Origin: Lachnospiraceae bacterium
GTDB lineage: Bacteria > Bacillota > Clostridia > Lachnospirales > Lachnospiraceae
Length of the DNA: 64,000 nucleotides
Direction: 5' to 3'
NCBI GenBank assembly: GCA_028692055.1
Contig: JAQUYA010000001.1
Span: 31,321 to 95,320, forward strand
A program made the position numbers and the translations under genes. The notes under the pieces are model-generated. The model did not search any database, was not told the DNA's origin, and saw only the letters and a list, made by a program, of their open reading frames with translations. This document shows, one piece after another, positions 50,157 to 57,661 of this stretch. Numbering within the stretch: position 1 is the first letter of the stretch; each line of letters starts with the position of its first letter.

Positions 50157-51080
50157 TCACATATTTTTCCAAACATTACCATCACAATTGAAATCAAGTA
50201 ATATAGTTGGCTCATATCCATTCACAAAATCCCGAACTGTTTCTCTGTTAACATCGTAAATACCAAAATCAACGAAATTGTCAACATTTTCATTATTAGG
50301 ATCATAAACCCAGCCTACCACTTGTCCCGCTTTTGTTTCTGGAATTCCAAGTCTTCTGTATACTTCATTTAAGAATAAACGACCTGTTGCTTTCAATCTG
50401 TCGTTCGCGTAGTTCTGTTCTGATTTTAAAAACATCAAGTTATACTCTGGGTTTTCTTCATAATATGCACTATTATGATCAAAATATCTTGCATAATCAC
50501 TTGGTTCGCCAGCTACTTGAATCGTTTTTTTAACTTTCTTTTCTTTACCATTTTCATCAACAACGGTTTCTACAACTTCTTTGTTAACGATGTTACATTT
50601 CAATTCGTGATCGACATCTTTTCCAAAACGATCAACAACACGACTTCTGTATTCTTTAAAGCTGGTGTCGATGGTTGCGTAAGCTGCTGCAAGTGCTACA
50701 TTACGCTTTCTAAGAATATTGTTGGATGCCAGAATACTTGTAATGGATAACGTACCCAGAATTACAGATGGAGCATACAATTGCGCAAGTTTAACACCCG
50801 TCTGTGCATAAACAAGTACTAAATCTTTCTTTGCCATATCTTCTGAGTATTTATCAGCAAGTTCTTCATTTGTAGTTGCAGCGTGAATCTGTTCTACGTC
50901 TTCTTTTGTTTGATTTAAAATCTCACTAATTTTTGTAGTTTCTTTACATGCCATAACAGCACTTACTACAGTTCCAGCTACACCAGCCATGACAAGTATC
51001 TCTGGACTGTGTTTCTTAAGCTGAAATCCGATCTGATTAAATGATCTACCTATACTATTTAAAATTTGTTCTTTTTTCAT
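50157..51080 (-). CDS. DUF6353 family membrane protein, copy 1
   Basis: The 307-residue protein starts KKHSPEILVMAGVAGTVVSA VMACKETTKI-like (two membrane segments about 27-50 and 105-130; VILGTLSITSILASNNILRK). The C-terminal soluble part has NEVYRRLGIPETKAGQVVGW, VNRETVRDFVNGYEP. It is one of three diverged paralogues within 5 kb. DUF6353 proteins are frequent in clostridial phages and have no known function. The ~110-nt gap after it holds a non-terminator hairpin (TTACCC..TGGT / ACCA..GGGTAA). Confidence 0.84.
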   Translation of the reverse strand: MKKEQILNSIGRSFNQIGFQLKKHSPEILVMAGVAGTVVSAVMACKETTKISEILNQTKEDVEQIHAATTNEELADKYSEDMAKKDLVLVYAQTGVKLAQLYAPSVILGTLSITSILASNNILRKRNVALAAAYATIDTSFKEYRSRVVDRFGKDVDHELKCNIVNKEVVETVVDENGKEKKVKKTIQVAGEPSDYARYFDHNSAYYEENPEYNLMFLKSEQNYANDRLKATGRLFLNEVYRRLGIPETKAGQVVGWVYDPNNENVDNFVDFGIYDVNRETVRDFVNGYEPTILLDFNCDGNVWKNM

Positions 51081-51104
51081 TGCTTTGTAATCTCCTTTTT
51101 ATTT

Positions 51105-51422
51105 TTAACAATCTCCAAGTTCTCTTTTAAGATTTACATCTTTTTTACAACTATTGCTGTATATTTCTCCACCGCATGCTGCATAACCAGCAATATCAAC
51201 ATAACTATCTCCGGTTCCACCACCATTTCTAATTCTTGCCAATTTCATAAGAATCATCATAGATGCAACATCTTGTGCTGAGAATGATACGTTTTTAAGA
51301 CCAATATAATCAGTCCATAGTCTGGCAATGGTTCCGAAATTATCTTCTGGCGAACCATAATCCTGTTCTCTATCACCACATACACAAGATGCGGCATTTT
51401 CTAAAATCTCATTACGCTTCAT
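51105..51422 (-). CDS. DUF6378 family phage protein
   Basis: The 105-residue protein has the family hallmark CGDREQDYGSPEDNFGTIAR, LWTDYIGL, and QDVASMMILMKLARIRNG. Widespread in phages; function not established. Start has GGAG. Lies between DUF6353 copy 1 and a conserved 197-residue gene. Confidence 0.86.
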   Translation of the reverse strand: MKRNEILENAASCVCGDREQDYGSPEDNFGTIARLWTDYIGLKNVSFSAQDVASMMILMKLARIRNGGGTGDSYVDIAGYAACGGEIYSNSCKKDVNLKRELGDC

Positions 51423-51433
51423 AAATATTTCTC

Positions 51434-52027
51434 CTATAAAGGAAGGACTCTTGGCAGCTTAATCAGATAGCCATCTTTCACTCTATCTACATATGCTGTC
51501 CTAAGATCTGTCCAACCATATTTGTTGTTTGTAAATGGTGTACCAGTAATTCCTGCTAAATCATACATATCACCAACACTTACAGTTCCATATGTATCAA
51601 TAATCTCTCGCATTCGTTCAAGAACACCTTCTGCGTCTCCACGATTATCGAGAATCAAATCATCGAAGCTGTAACTGGTTCTCGCTTTTCCTGTTGTAAC
51701 GCTCCTGTTGTTACCACCGTTATCATAATAGCTTCGGTAGGACGGTTTATTACCTCCAGTTTTCTTACTATGTCCTGTCTCTCCATAAAGAATCATATCA
51801 ATACCGTTTACAACGATATCTGAAATTGCTTTTTTTACAGCAGGCACTAAAACATCCATAAGAACATAGGACTTAACATTTGCGATGTCTTCTGAGATAA
51901 AAACATCTGCAAATTTCTGTACCTCATTTTTTTTCTTTGCTTTCGCGGTTCCTGTAACAATTTTTTCGATGTTTTTCTCTTCTGAATTTTCTCTTGATTT
52001 ATGGGAATTTGATTTATAATCCTCCAC
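51434..52027 (-). CDS. Conserved phage protein, GTG start
   Basis: The 197-residue protein begins at GTG after GGAGATAAACA. Basic, disordered N-terminus, then VKSYVLMDVLVPAVKKAISD, NGIDMILYGETG, SYRSYYDNGG and a conserved C-terminal domain (DTYGTVSVGDMYDLAGITGT, YGWTDLRTAYVDRVKDGY, IKLPRVLPL). A common clostridial phage protein; possibly nucleic-acid-associated given its basic parts. Function unknown. Confidence 0.78.
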   Translation of the reverse strand: MEDYKSNSHKSRENSEEKNIEKIVTGTAKAKKKNEVQKFADVFISEDIANVKSYVLMDVLVPAVKKAISDIVVNGIDMILYGETGHSKKTGGNKPSYRSYYDNGGNNRSVTTGKARTSYSFDDLILDNRGDAEGVLERMREIIDTYGTVSVGDMYDLAGITGTPFTNNKYGWTDLRTAYVDRVKDGYLIKLPRVLPL

Positions 52028-52040
52028 TGTTTATCTCCTT

Positions 52041-52232
52041 TCAATTAACCACGACAAGTTTTCCAGGAAGGCTTATTTTACAACTGGAAATGCGATGGTT
52101 ATTTTTCTTATATTGATAAGCAAGATTACTTTTAGCTTTTGTTTCTGATGCTGCCATAGTCTGCCCTTTCCAATGAGTTGCTACACAAGTGCCAAATTCC
52201 ATAACAGGACCATCATACGCATATTTATTCAT
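52041..52232 (-). CDS. Small conserved phage protein
   Basis: Sixty-three residues from MNKYAYDGPVMEFGTCVATH, with AAAGGAG upstream. Continues WKGQTMAASETKAKSNLAYQ and ends ISLPGKLVVVN. Conserved short early protein in Firmicute phages. Function unknown. Confidence 0.76.
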   Translation of the reverse strand: MNKYAYDGPVMEFGTCVATHWKGQTMAASETKAKSNLAYQYKKNNHRISSCKISLPGKLVVVN

Positions 52233-52261
52233 GGTTGTTTTTCTCCTTTTGATCAAAATAA

Positions 52262-52300
52262 AAAGAGAAAGCACCTTGTTATAGGTACTCTCCCTTAGTT
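52262..52300 (-). terminator. Intrinsic terminator
   Basis: AGTACCT-ATAACA-AGGTGCT stem (one G-U) followed by TTCTCTTTTT on the minus strand, between the 86- and 63-residue genes. Confidence 0.78.
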
Positions 52301-52316
52301 TAAACATCCGCTGTTT

Positions 52317-52577
52317 TTACTTAGATTCATTCTCATCGGCTTCGATTTCTTCATCCACGAAGTCATCATCAAATTCATCTTCGACAACTGCCTGTTTTTC
52401 TTTCTTGATTTTCCGATTGTCCCATACTTTTTTAAGTTTCTTACCTCCAGCAATTGCTGCTAAAGTTAGTCCGCTGCCAATAAGCATCGCTAATCCTGTT
52501 CCCATTCCAGAACTTTTCTCAGTTCCCTCTGATTCTTCGATCATTACTTCTGTTTCCATGTTTTCATTTTCTTCCAT
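52317..52577 (-). CDS. Acidic single-pass membrane protein
   Basis: Eighty-six residues with acidic ends and one membrane segment (MGTGLAMLIGSGLTLAAIAG), then a basic stretch KKLKKVWDNRKIKKEK and an acidic tail. Forms a single-gene unit: motif (d) upstream, terminator after. Function unknown. Confidence 0.72.
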   Translation of the reverse strand: MEENENMETEVMIEESEGTEKSSGMGTGLAMLIGSGLTLAAIAGGKKLKKVWDNRKIKKEKQAVVEDEFDDDFVDEEIEADENESK

Positions 52578-52616
52578 TTTTAATGTCCTCCATATAATTT
52601 TAAGTTAATGTTCTTT

Positions 52617-52644
52617 CATTAAATACGTTGTATTTTTCGCGTAT
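52617..52644 (-). promoter_or_regulatory. 28-nt promoter-like motif, copy (d)
   Basis: CGCG ... ACA ... TTTAATG in the common spacing, just after the stop of DUF6353 copy 2 with no terminator between. Confidence 0.7.
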
Positions 52645-52647
52645 TTA

Positions 52648-53430
52648 TCAATGCAAATCGCCATATCCATACCGTGGACCTACTCGATAACCAACTACAA
52701 GACAAGGTCTTCCATCATCAGCCAATTGGGAACTGAAATCGAAGTTAATCATACCATCGTTGATGTTCCACCCAAGTTCATTTCCCTGATCGGTGCATCG
52801 TAAACCAAGTTCATAATATAATTCATTCAAACCGATATACATTTCGGAGAGCAGCCGTTTGTTTAATTCGTTTTCTGTACGTTTGAGTTTCTCGATATCA
52901 GATGTGAAATATCTGCCAGAAATAGTATCATAACAAAGGGTATTTCCCTTTTCGGTAATAATGACTTCACAATTACTAACTGGATTTTTATCAACTTTAT
53001 CCTTAGCAATTGCATCTCGAACATTTTTTTCTTTCTTTTCCCCGATAGTAGCCACCACTTTTTCCTGATACTCTTTCAAAGCACTTTCCGATAATGTATA
53101 CGCAGTTGCCAAGGCTGCATTACGTCTTGCATTAACCGAACTAGCACCAATTAAACAAGCTATTGAAAGTCCTCCTGTAATAACTGATGGTAAATATACC
53201 GGAGCTACTTTAGTCACTACATCCTTAGCAATTTCTTTTTTTTCCGTATCGTTCTTATGCTTCTCTTTGAGCTCAGCCATCAAATCTAAAGCCTTTGGTG
53301 TGGATTTTACTGCCATTACAGTAGTTGTAATCATTCCTGCGATGCCTATTCCAGTAAGAATTTCTGGACTGTGTTGTATCATCGCTCCTTTTAATTCTTT
53401 TGCGATGGCTGATAAATTTGGTTTTGTCAT
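52648..53430 (-). CDS. DUF6353 family membrane protein, copy 2
   Basis: About 260 residues from MTKPNLSAIAKELKGAMIQH, with GAAAGGAG upstream. Membrane segments about 25-45 (GIGIAGMITTTVMAVKSTPK) and 80-100 (PSVITGGLSIACLIGASSVN), then a soluble C-terminus (MYIGLNELYYELGLRCTDQG, GWNINDGMINFDFS). Shares HSPEIL and TPKALDLM blocks with the other two copies. Confidence 0.84.
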   Translation of the reverse strand: MTKPNLSAIAKELKGAMIQHSPEILTGIGIAGMITTTVMAVKSTPKALDLMAELKEKHKNDTEKKEIAKDVVTKVAPVYLPSVITGGLSIACLIGASSVNARRNAALATAYTLSESALKEYQEKVVATIGEKKEKNVRDAIAKDKVDKNPVSNCEVIITEKGNTLCYDTISGRYFTSDIEKLKRTENELNKRLLSEMYIGLNELYYELGLRCTDQGNELGWNINDGMINFDFSSQLADDGRPCLVVGYRVGPRYGYGDLH

Positions 53431-53449
53431 GTTTCTCCTTTCGACGGCT

Positions 53450-53743
53450 TCATTGTGCCGCAATAAAAATGTCTAAAATATCTTCTGCAATATCATGAGC
53501 AACCGAGAAACCATAACTGCTATTGGGATTTAAACAAGAAAAATAATCCATTTTAGCAATAAATTCTTCGATTGCCATTATTGGTGAAATATCCTTGTGG
53601 CTTCTAACATACTTGAGAACTTCATTGGCTGCCCATCGTGAATAGCTACACTGTTCAAAACGAGACATTCGCCAATTCCATTTGGGTTCTTTTATATCCA
53701 AAATATAATCTTGGATTGCCATAATTGCTGAAATTCTGTTCAT
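53450..53743 (-). CDS. Small helical phage protein
   Basis: About 97 residues from MNRISAIMAIQDYILDIKEP, with GGAGGTAAGC upstream. Helical with YSRWAANEVLKYVRSHKDIS and VAHDIAEDILDIFIAAQ. Function unknown. Confidence 0.7.
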   Translation of the reverse strand: MNRISAIMAIQDYILDIKEPKWNWRMSRFEQCSYSRWAANEVLKYVRSHKDISPIMAIEEFIAKMDYFSCLNPNSSYGFSVAHDIAEDILDIFIAAQ

Positions 53744-53759
53744 GCTTACCTCCAAACAA

Positions 53760-53782
53760 AAAGAGCCCTATATTAGGACCCC
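53760..53782 (-). terminator. Intrinsic terminator
   Basis: GGGTCCT-AATAT-AGGGCTC stem-loop with TTTTTG on the minus strand; overlaps the stop of the 55-residue gene. Confidence 0.78.
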
Positions 53783-53940
53783 ATTTCACTATTTCTTTTA
53801 GCAAATGCTTCATTTACCTTCTCTTCAATCATCGCTTCCTGTTCTTTGTTGGAAGCCCAATTTGATATCATGGTAGCAGCAAAGCCCAAGCCAGTTCCTG
53901 CTAAAGTAATAAGTTTAATCCAATCGCACTTTTTTTTCAT
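53773..53940 (-). CDS. 55-residue membrane protein
   Basis: From MKKKCDWIKLITLAGTGLGF, with AAGGAG upstream. One membrane segment, then a charged helix (KEQEAMIEEKVNEAFAKRNS). Follows DUF6353 copy 3 after about 70 nt. Function unknown. Confidence 0.68.
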   Translation of the reverse strand: MKKKCDWIKLITLAGTGLGFAATMISNWASNKEQEAMIEEKVNEAFAKRNSEMGS

Positions 53941-54013
53941 TTTGTTTTTCTCCTTATAAGTCGGCATCAATCATTTTCTGTGCCATAAATTCATATTTTG
54001 ATATGTCTTTCAG

Positions 54014-54787
54014 TCAGAAATCGGGATCCTCGTAATCTGCGGTAGGGCCAAATGGCATACAGATTTGATAGAATTCCCTATAATCTGGATCAGCATCTTC
54101 TGACTTGACTAAACGATGCTCAAAATCAATCCATGAATAACCGTAAAACATTTCGCCTGCATCTAACGACCAACCAACAGTAGCTCCATATTCGGTTACT
54201 GGTTGACCAAGAAATTCATAAAATTCGTTTAGACAGCAATATCCACGAAGTGCAAAATTACGATTCAAATGGTATTCAGCATTCTGTACTTCTTTTATAG
54301 TCGATTCAAAAAATCTTCCCGAATACTCGTCGAAGAACAACGCCTTATCGTTCGCTACCGTGATGTCAGTTTCTTGTAACTTATCTTTAGCAATCTCCTC
54401 TCGAATTCGTACGTCAGCGTCTTCCCCATACAACTCTTTTACTTTGTTTTTATACTCCTTATAAGTATGATCCATAAGCGCATACGCACTTGTAAGAGCT
54501 GCCTGCTGACGAGTATTTAGAATATTAGCTCCGAATATACAGCTAATCGTAGATGCCCCAACCAATATTGTTGGAATATAAGTAGGGGCTGCAATCCGTA
54601 CAATCTCGATATTTGTAAGTGGTTCTCCTTTGTTATTTGTCTCCTCGTTCAACAGTTGTAATGCCTTTGGAGTTGCGCGTACAGCTGTAACTGTAGTTCC
54701 AACCACTCCAATTGCACCAATTACTGTCAGAATGATTGACGAATTTCTTTTTAGAAATAGTGTTGCTTTTGGTACTAATCCTTTCAT
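54014..54787 (-). CDS. DUF6353 family membrane protein, copy 3
   Basis: About 257 residues from MKGLVPKATLFLKRNSSIIL, the ATG with AAAGGAG; an in-frame reading further upstream would run into the tRNA-like element. Membrane segments about 15-40 (IILTVIGAIGVVGTTVTAVR) and 72-92 (PTILVGASTISCIFGANILN), then CCLNEFYEFLGQPVTEYGAT and GWSLDAGEMFYGYSWIDFEH. It is the gene behind motif (e) and the tRNA-like leader. Confidence 0.85.
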   Translation of the reverse strand: MKGLVPKATLFLKRNSSIILTVIGAIGVVGTTVTAVRATPKALQLLNEETNNKGEPLTNIEIVRIAAPTYIPTILVGASTISCIFGANILNTRQQAALTSAYALMDHTYKEYKNKVKELYGEDADVRIREEIAKDKLQETDITVANDKALFFDEYSGRFFESTIKEVQNAEYHLNRNFALRGYCCLNEFYEFLGQPVTEYGATVGWSLDAGEMFYGYSWIDFEHRLVKSEDADPDYREFYQICMPFGPTADYEDPDF

Positions 54788-54817
54788 GTTTTCTCCTTTC
54801 GTTTGTGTAAAAATTAA

Positions 54818-54894
54818 GAGAAACTGTAAGGGATTCGAACCCTCGACCCAACACATTTCTGTGTGTGCTCTACCAACTGAGCTAACTGTTTCTC
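54818..54894 (-). tRNA. tRNA-like element with abnormal anticodon arm
   Basis: The minus strand has a perfect D arm (GCTCAGTTGGTAGAGC) and T arm (GAGGGTTCGAATCCCTT), and an acceptor stem of AAACAGT with ACAGTTT (one A-A mismatch) that continues outward as GAG/CTC. The anticodon arm is ACACA ... TGTGT around CAGAAA, giving a 6-nt loop (or a GAAA tetraloop), with no U33 and no regular 7-nt loop. So it is not a normal tRNA. It follows motif (e) immediately; the transcript would begin with it, ahead of DUF6353 copy 3. Either a decayed tRNA or a tRNA mimic in an mRNA leader. Confidence 0.72.
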
Positions 54895-54921
54895 ATAATA
54901 GCAATTGTAAATTTCGCGTAA
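54894..54921 (-). promoter_or_regulatory. 28-nt promoter-like motif, copy (e)
   Basis: CGCG ... ACA ... TATTATG in the common spacing; its final G is the first base of the outer stem of the tRNA-like element. Confidence 0.72.
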
Positions 54922-54925
54922 AAGC

Positions 54926-54948
54926 TAAAAGACCTTGTAATCGGTCTT
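54926..54948 (-). terminator. Intrinsic terminator
   Basis: AAGACC-GATTACAA-GGTCTTTT on the minus strand, downstream of the 67-residue gene and right before motif (e). Confidence 0.78.
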
Positions 54949-54960
54949 TCCTGCTTAAAA

Positions 54961-55164
54961 CTATTTCTTTCTTTTGGGTGATAATTCTTTCATAAATTTA
55001 CTGTAATTCCAAAAGTGTCCAATAATATATAATTCATGTTGCTTTTCTTTGCCATACACACCTATCTTATACAAACACTGTAATTGATGGTTTGCTGCCA
55101 ATTTAGTAATTGAATCAACCTCACTGTCATCTTTTAGAATCATTAAATGTCCGTTTCTTAACAT
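54961..55164 (-). CDS. Small phage protein
   Basis: Sixty-seven residues: NGHLMILKDDSEVDSITKLA, CLYKIGVYGKEKQHELYIIG, FMKELSPKRKK. Beta-alpha pattern. Start has GGAGGG. Single-gene unit between motif (f) and a terminator. Function unknown. Confidence 0.7.
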   Translation of the reverse strand: MLRNGHLMILKDDSEVDSITKLAANHQLQCLYKIGVYGKEKQHELYIIGHFWNYSKFMKELSPKRKK

Positions 55165-55194
55165 AATTAATACCCTCCTTTAATTTAAGTTTTC

Positions 55195-55222
55195 CATAAA
55201 AGAGGATGTGATTTTAGCGAAA
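55195..55222 (-). promoter_or_regulatory. 28-nt promoter-like motif, copy (f)
   Basis: CGCT ... ACA ... TTTTATG in the common spacing, directly after a terminator T-run. Confidence 0.7.
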
Positions 55223-55223
55223 A

Positions 55224-55246
55224 GAAAAGAGCCCTTGTGAGGCTCT
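55224..55246 (-). terminator. Intrinsic terminator
   Basis: AGAGCC-TCACAA-GGGCTCTTTTCTTTT on the minus strand; overlaps the end of the 60-residue membrane gene and runs into motif (f). Confidence 0.8.
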
Positions 55247-55427
55247 ATCTCTTTTTCTTCTTTTCTCTTTTTCTAATAAGGCGTTTCATAATCCATACTA
55301 TAATAAATATGCATACAAATACATCGCTAAATATGACTATGAATACCGAACCTCCTATGCTAATAATCAGTACGGTAATCACAGTCAATATGACAACCAT
55401 AAGTAATAAAATAATAAATAGTATCAT
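55245..55427 (-). CDS. 60-residue two-pass membrane protein
   Basis: From MILFIILLLMVVILTVITVL, with AAAAGGAGG upstream; a longer frame would contain motif (g). Two hydrophobic stretches and a very basic tail (RLIRKREKKKKR). Function unknown. Confidence 0.7.
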   Translation of the reverse strand: MILFIILLLMVVILTVITVLIISIGGSVFIVIFSDVFVCIFIIVWIMKRLIRKREKKKKR

Positions 55428-55450
55428 TTCTTTATACCTCCTTTTCTTTT

Positions 55451-55478
55451 CATTATAGGAGATGTAATTTCTGCGAAA
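55451..55478 (-). promoter_or_regulatory. 28-nt promoter-like motif, copy (g)
   Basis: CGCA ... ACA ... TATAATG in the common spacing, after a terminator. Confidence 0.7.
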
Positions 55479-55482
55479 AGTC

Positions 55483-55504
55483 AAAAGACCTTGTGATTGG
55501 TCTT
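55483..55504 (-). terminator. Intrinsic terminator
   Basis: AAGACC-AATCACAA-GGTCTTTT on the minus strand, downstream of the 60-residue gene at 55522. Confidence 0.78.
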
Positions 55505-55521
55505 TCAACATTGATACAATA

Positions 55522-55704
55522 TTATTCTTCGGTTCTTTTTCTCTTATTAATTTTTTCGGATACAAATCCAGAAATGTTGTCCCAGAAGATATATACATAA
55601 CACCCTGCTGTTATTACCATGCTAATAATAGCTGATATACCACAGAGTTTTAAATATCCTCCCCAAGTAACTGGTTTCTTTGTCCATCCTAATATTTTCT
55701 TCAT
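55522..55704 (-). CDS. 60-residue membrane protein
   Basis: One or two membrane segments (YLKLCGISAIISMVITAGCY, VYIFWDNISGF) and a basic tail. GAAAGGAG upstream. Single-gene unit with motif (h). Function unknown. Confidence 0.7.
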   Translation of the reverse strand: MKKILGWTKKPVTWGGYLKLCGISAIISMVITAGCYVYIFWDNISGFVSEKINKRKRTEE

Positions 55705-55739
55705 ATTATAAAATCTCCTTTCAAAATTGTTATTGTTTT

Positions 55740-55767
55740 CATAATAGAAGCTGTTAATTTCGCGTAA
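55740..55767 (-). promoter_or_regulatory. 28-nt promoter-like motif, copy (h)
   Basis: CGCG ... ACA ... TATTATG; identical to copy (i) over 25 consecutive bases. Confidence 0.74.
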
Positions 55768-55770
55768 AAG

Positions 55771-55797
55771 AAAAGAGCCTAAGTTTCCTTAGACCCT
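55771..55797 (-). terminator. Intrinsic terminator
   Basis: GGGTCTAAG-GAAA-CTTAGGCTC stem-loop with TTTTCTTTT on the minus strand, followed immediately by motif (h). Confidence 0.84.
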
Positions 55798-55806
55798 CAT
55801 CTCTAA

Positions 55807-55950
55807 TTACCAATGAATATCCAATTTTTCTGCCTGTCTATTAATGGAATCACGTACATCATCACTTACCAAACTTAATAAAGCCATGCCACACACACCT
55901 GCCATAAAGCCTGATAAAACTCCTGTTGTAAATCCTAATAATGTTTTCAT
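55807..55950 (-). CDS. 47-residue membrane peptide
   Basis: From MKTLLGFTTGVLSGFMAGVC, GAAAGGAG upstream; motif (i) lies upstream of this ATG so longer starts are excluded. One membrane segment, then LVSDDVRDSINRQAEKLDIHW-type amphipathic tail. Function unknown. Confidence 0.68.
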   Translation of the reverse strand: MKTLLGFTTGVLSGFMAGVCGMALLSLVSDDVRDSINRQAEKLDIHW

Positions 55951-55977
55951 ATTGTAAAATCTCCTTTCATCTGTTTT

Positions 55978-56005
55978 CATAATAGAAGCTGTTAATTTCG
56001 CGTCA
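55978..56005 (-). promoter_or_regulatory. 28-nt promoter-like motif, copy (i)
   Basis: CGCG ... ACA ... TATTATG in the common spacing; overlaps the stop codon of the 119-residue gene. Confidence 0.74.
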
Positions 56006-56362
56006 TATATTCTTTTTATCAAAACAAGTTTCCCATCGTTCCCTTGGAATTGGTTTCATTTTGAGAGCCCACATCATTTGTCTTACAGTCACCGTTGGAT
56101 ATAGTCCCTCTGTACAATCTCCTGACCATTTATTAAAGAATTCTATAAAACCAGAATGTAAATATAATTCGTCCGTTAGCCATTCGTCAATTTCTGTCCA
56201 CCAGGTTCTCTTTGTACGACTATCATATCTCTGCTGGATTACAGCCAATCCTTTTCCATTAATCAAGTATAAGGTACATCGGTTGTATACCGGATGATTA
56301 CAAATATAAAGTTTTCCATACATTGACACATAAATTTTAGGCTTTTCATGATGATAACGCAT
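56003..56362 (-). CDS. Conserved phage protein
   Basis: About 119 residues from MRYHHEKPKIYVSMYGKLYI, with GGAG upstream. Strongly patterned: NRCTLYLINGKGLAVIQQRY, RTWWTEIDEWLTDELYLHSG, LYPTVTVRQMMWALKMKPIP, RERWETCFDKK. A common protein of Firmicute phages and mobile elements whose function I do not know. Lies right before the terminator of the lipoprotein unit. Confidence 0.78.
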   Translation of the reverse strand: MRYHHEKPKIYVSMYGKLYICNHPVYNRCTLYLINGKGLAVIQQRYDSRTKRTWWTEIDEWLTDELYLHSGFIEFFNKWSGDCTEGLYPTVTVRQMMWALKMKPIPRERWETCFDKKNI

Positions 56363-56375
56363 ATTTTTCTCCATA

Positions 56376-56412
56376 AAAAAACCCATACCATATAGGCACA
56401 GGCTTTTGGGTG
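56376..56412 (-). terminator. Terminator after lipoprotein gene
   Basis: ACCCA ... TGGGT stem with an inner GCC/GGT pairing, then TTTTTTT on the minus strand. Closes the two-gene lipoprotein cassette. Confidence 0.72.
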
Positions 56413-56419
56413 TTATGTA

Positions 56420-57340
56420 CTAACGTTCAGTTATTGATATTGGATCTATGATTATAAAACCCGTATCAGAATTAAATGACACTAATTTTGCAACCACATG
56501 AATATTTTGTCCGAAGACCATATAATTTGGTAAATAAAAATCATCAAATCCCATATTAAATGGATTTTTATCGTATATCTGAAAACTTGGACCATATACA
56601 TCAGTTTCACTATAATCTCCAGTATAAATCCAAACGTCATACCGTGTATCATAATTTTTATGTTTTTCTACACCAGATATATTACCGTCAAATTCAATAG
56701 TCTTTCCTTCGTTATTAAATACATATAAACCAATTCTTCCATAATCAGTTGACTGCATTATTTCTGCAAATTTTTCGTCATTATCGATTGTTAAAATTGT
56801 ATCAGTAAGATTTTCTTCAACTTTTTCCTCTATTACGGTAGCGGGTTCTTCTACAATAGGTTCTTCAGATACCGATTCCGCTTCTTCCTGAACTTCCTCA
56901 GTGGATTCCTCTACTGGAAGATTTGGTCCGTCCTCAGGCTCATCTATACGAATAAACATTACGTCACCGTCTAGTGTAGTATGCACATGATAACCTTGTG
57001 CATTATCAGCCCAATAAAAGCCGTCCCCATCTCGTTGTTCAATGTTAAAACCGGCATGCATGCATTGTGAATTATAATCGGTATAGTCTTCTTTAGATAC
57101 ACCGGAAATATAGATGACAAAGCCATAATCCTTTGACCAGTTAATATTTCCATTTAGCGTTTTCGGGACGGGTAACAATCGCGCAATATCGGTATCGGGC
57201 CATTCAATCGTGCCGAATGTCATAGTATTATCTGTCTCCAAAGTTTTCTGTTCAAAATTTGATGTATTATTATTTCCACATCCAAATAACAACGTCGTGC
57301 ACAGCATAACGCAAAATATTACTTTAATCGTTTTTTTCAT
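56420..57340 (-). CDS. Lipoprotein (DUF6591-like), candidate lysogenic conversion factor
   Basis: The 306-residue protein has a lipoprotein signal (KVIFCVMLCTTLLFGCGNNN, lipobox LFGC). Residues about 45-135 (IEWPDTDIARLLPVPKTLNG, YGFVIYISGVSKEDYTDY, GDGFYWADNAQGYHV) resemble DUF6591. An acidic linker (about 138-175) leads to a C-terminal beta domain (GRIGLYVFNNEGKTIEFDGN). It would be anchored outside the cytoplasmic membrane. With its own sigma-70-type promoter and terminators it looks like a gene expressed in the lysogen, for example in superinfection exclusion. Confidence 0.82.
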   Translation of the reverse strand: MKKTIKVIFCVMLCTTLLFGCGNNNTSNFEQKTLETDNTMTFGTIEWPDTDIARLLPVPKTLNGNINWSKDYGFVIYISGVSKEDYTDYNSQCMHAGFNIEQRDGDGFYWADNAQGYHVHTTLDGDVMFIRIDEPEDGPNLPVEESTEEVQEEAESVSEEPIVEEPATVIEEKVEENLTDTILTIDNDEKFAEIMQSTDYGRIGLYVFNNEGKTIEFDGNISGVEKHKNYDTRYDVWIYTGDYSETDVYGPSFQIYDKNPFNMGFDDFYLPNYMVFGQNIHVVAKLVSFNSDTGFIIIDPISITER

Positions 57341-57603
57341 TCATCTTCTCCTTCCTGATAATGTTCGTCGTAATCATCCCAAACAATATCGTCGGTACCA
57401 CCAGTATACCAATAGTAATAGGTATCTTCATATACGGAATGCTTGCAAGTATCACATATAAAACAATTGGTATCATATCGCATTTTTCCGTTACAACCAG
57501 CATAACAGCAATTACCAATTTTAATTGTTCCTCGTATATTGTCAATGAGTTCATCATAATTTGTTTCGCTTAGTTCTTTATAATCTCTACTATCGTATCC
57601 CAT
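57337..57603 (-). CDS. Zinc-ribbon-like acidic protein
   Basis: About 88 residues from MGYDSRDYKELSETNYDELI, with GAAGGAGG upstream. Four or five cysteines: CCYAGCNGKMRYDTNC then CDTCKHSVY, a probable zinc ribbon, and a very acidic, tyrosine-rich tail. Four-base overlap with the lipoprotein gene, so they are translated together. Function unknown. Confidence 0.74.
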   Translation of the reverse strand: MGYDSRDYKELSETNYDELIDNIRGTIKIGNCCYAGCNGKMRYDTNCFICDTCKHSVYEDTYYYWYTGGTDDIVWDDYDEHYQEGEDE

Positions 57604-57630
57604 GCTTATACCTCCTTCATCTGAACTTTT

Positions 57631-57658
57631 ATTATACAATAAAACATATCAAAATCAA
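57631..57658 (-). promoter_or_regulatory. Sigma-70-type promoter of lipoprotein cassette
   Basis: TTGATT, 16-nt spacer, TATAAT on the minus strand, about 28 nt before the zinc-ribbon gene start and directly after a strong terminator. It differs from the 28-nt motif used by neighbouring genes. Confidence 0.75.
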
Positions 57659-57661
57659 AGG

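Noticed and set aside
50080..54013. Possible UGA read-through after two DUF6353 genes (24 and 18 open codons in frame)
   Set aside because: Open runs of this length are expected by chance, the third paralogue has none, and the tRNA-like element is no suppressor.
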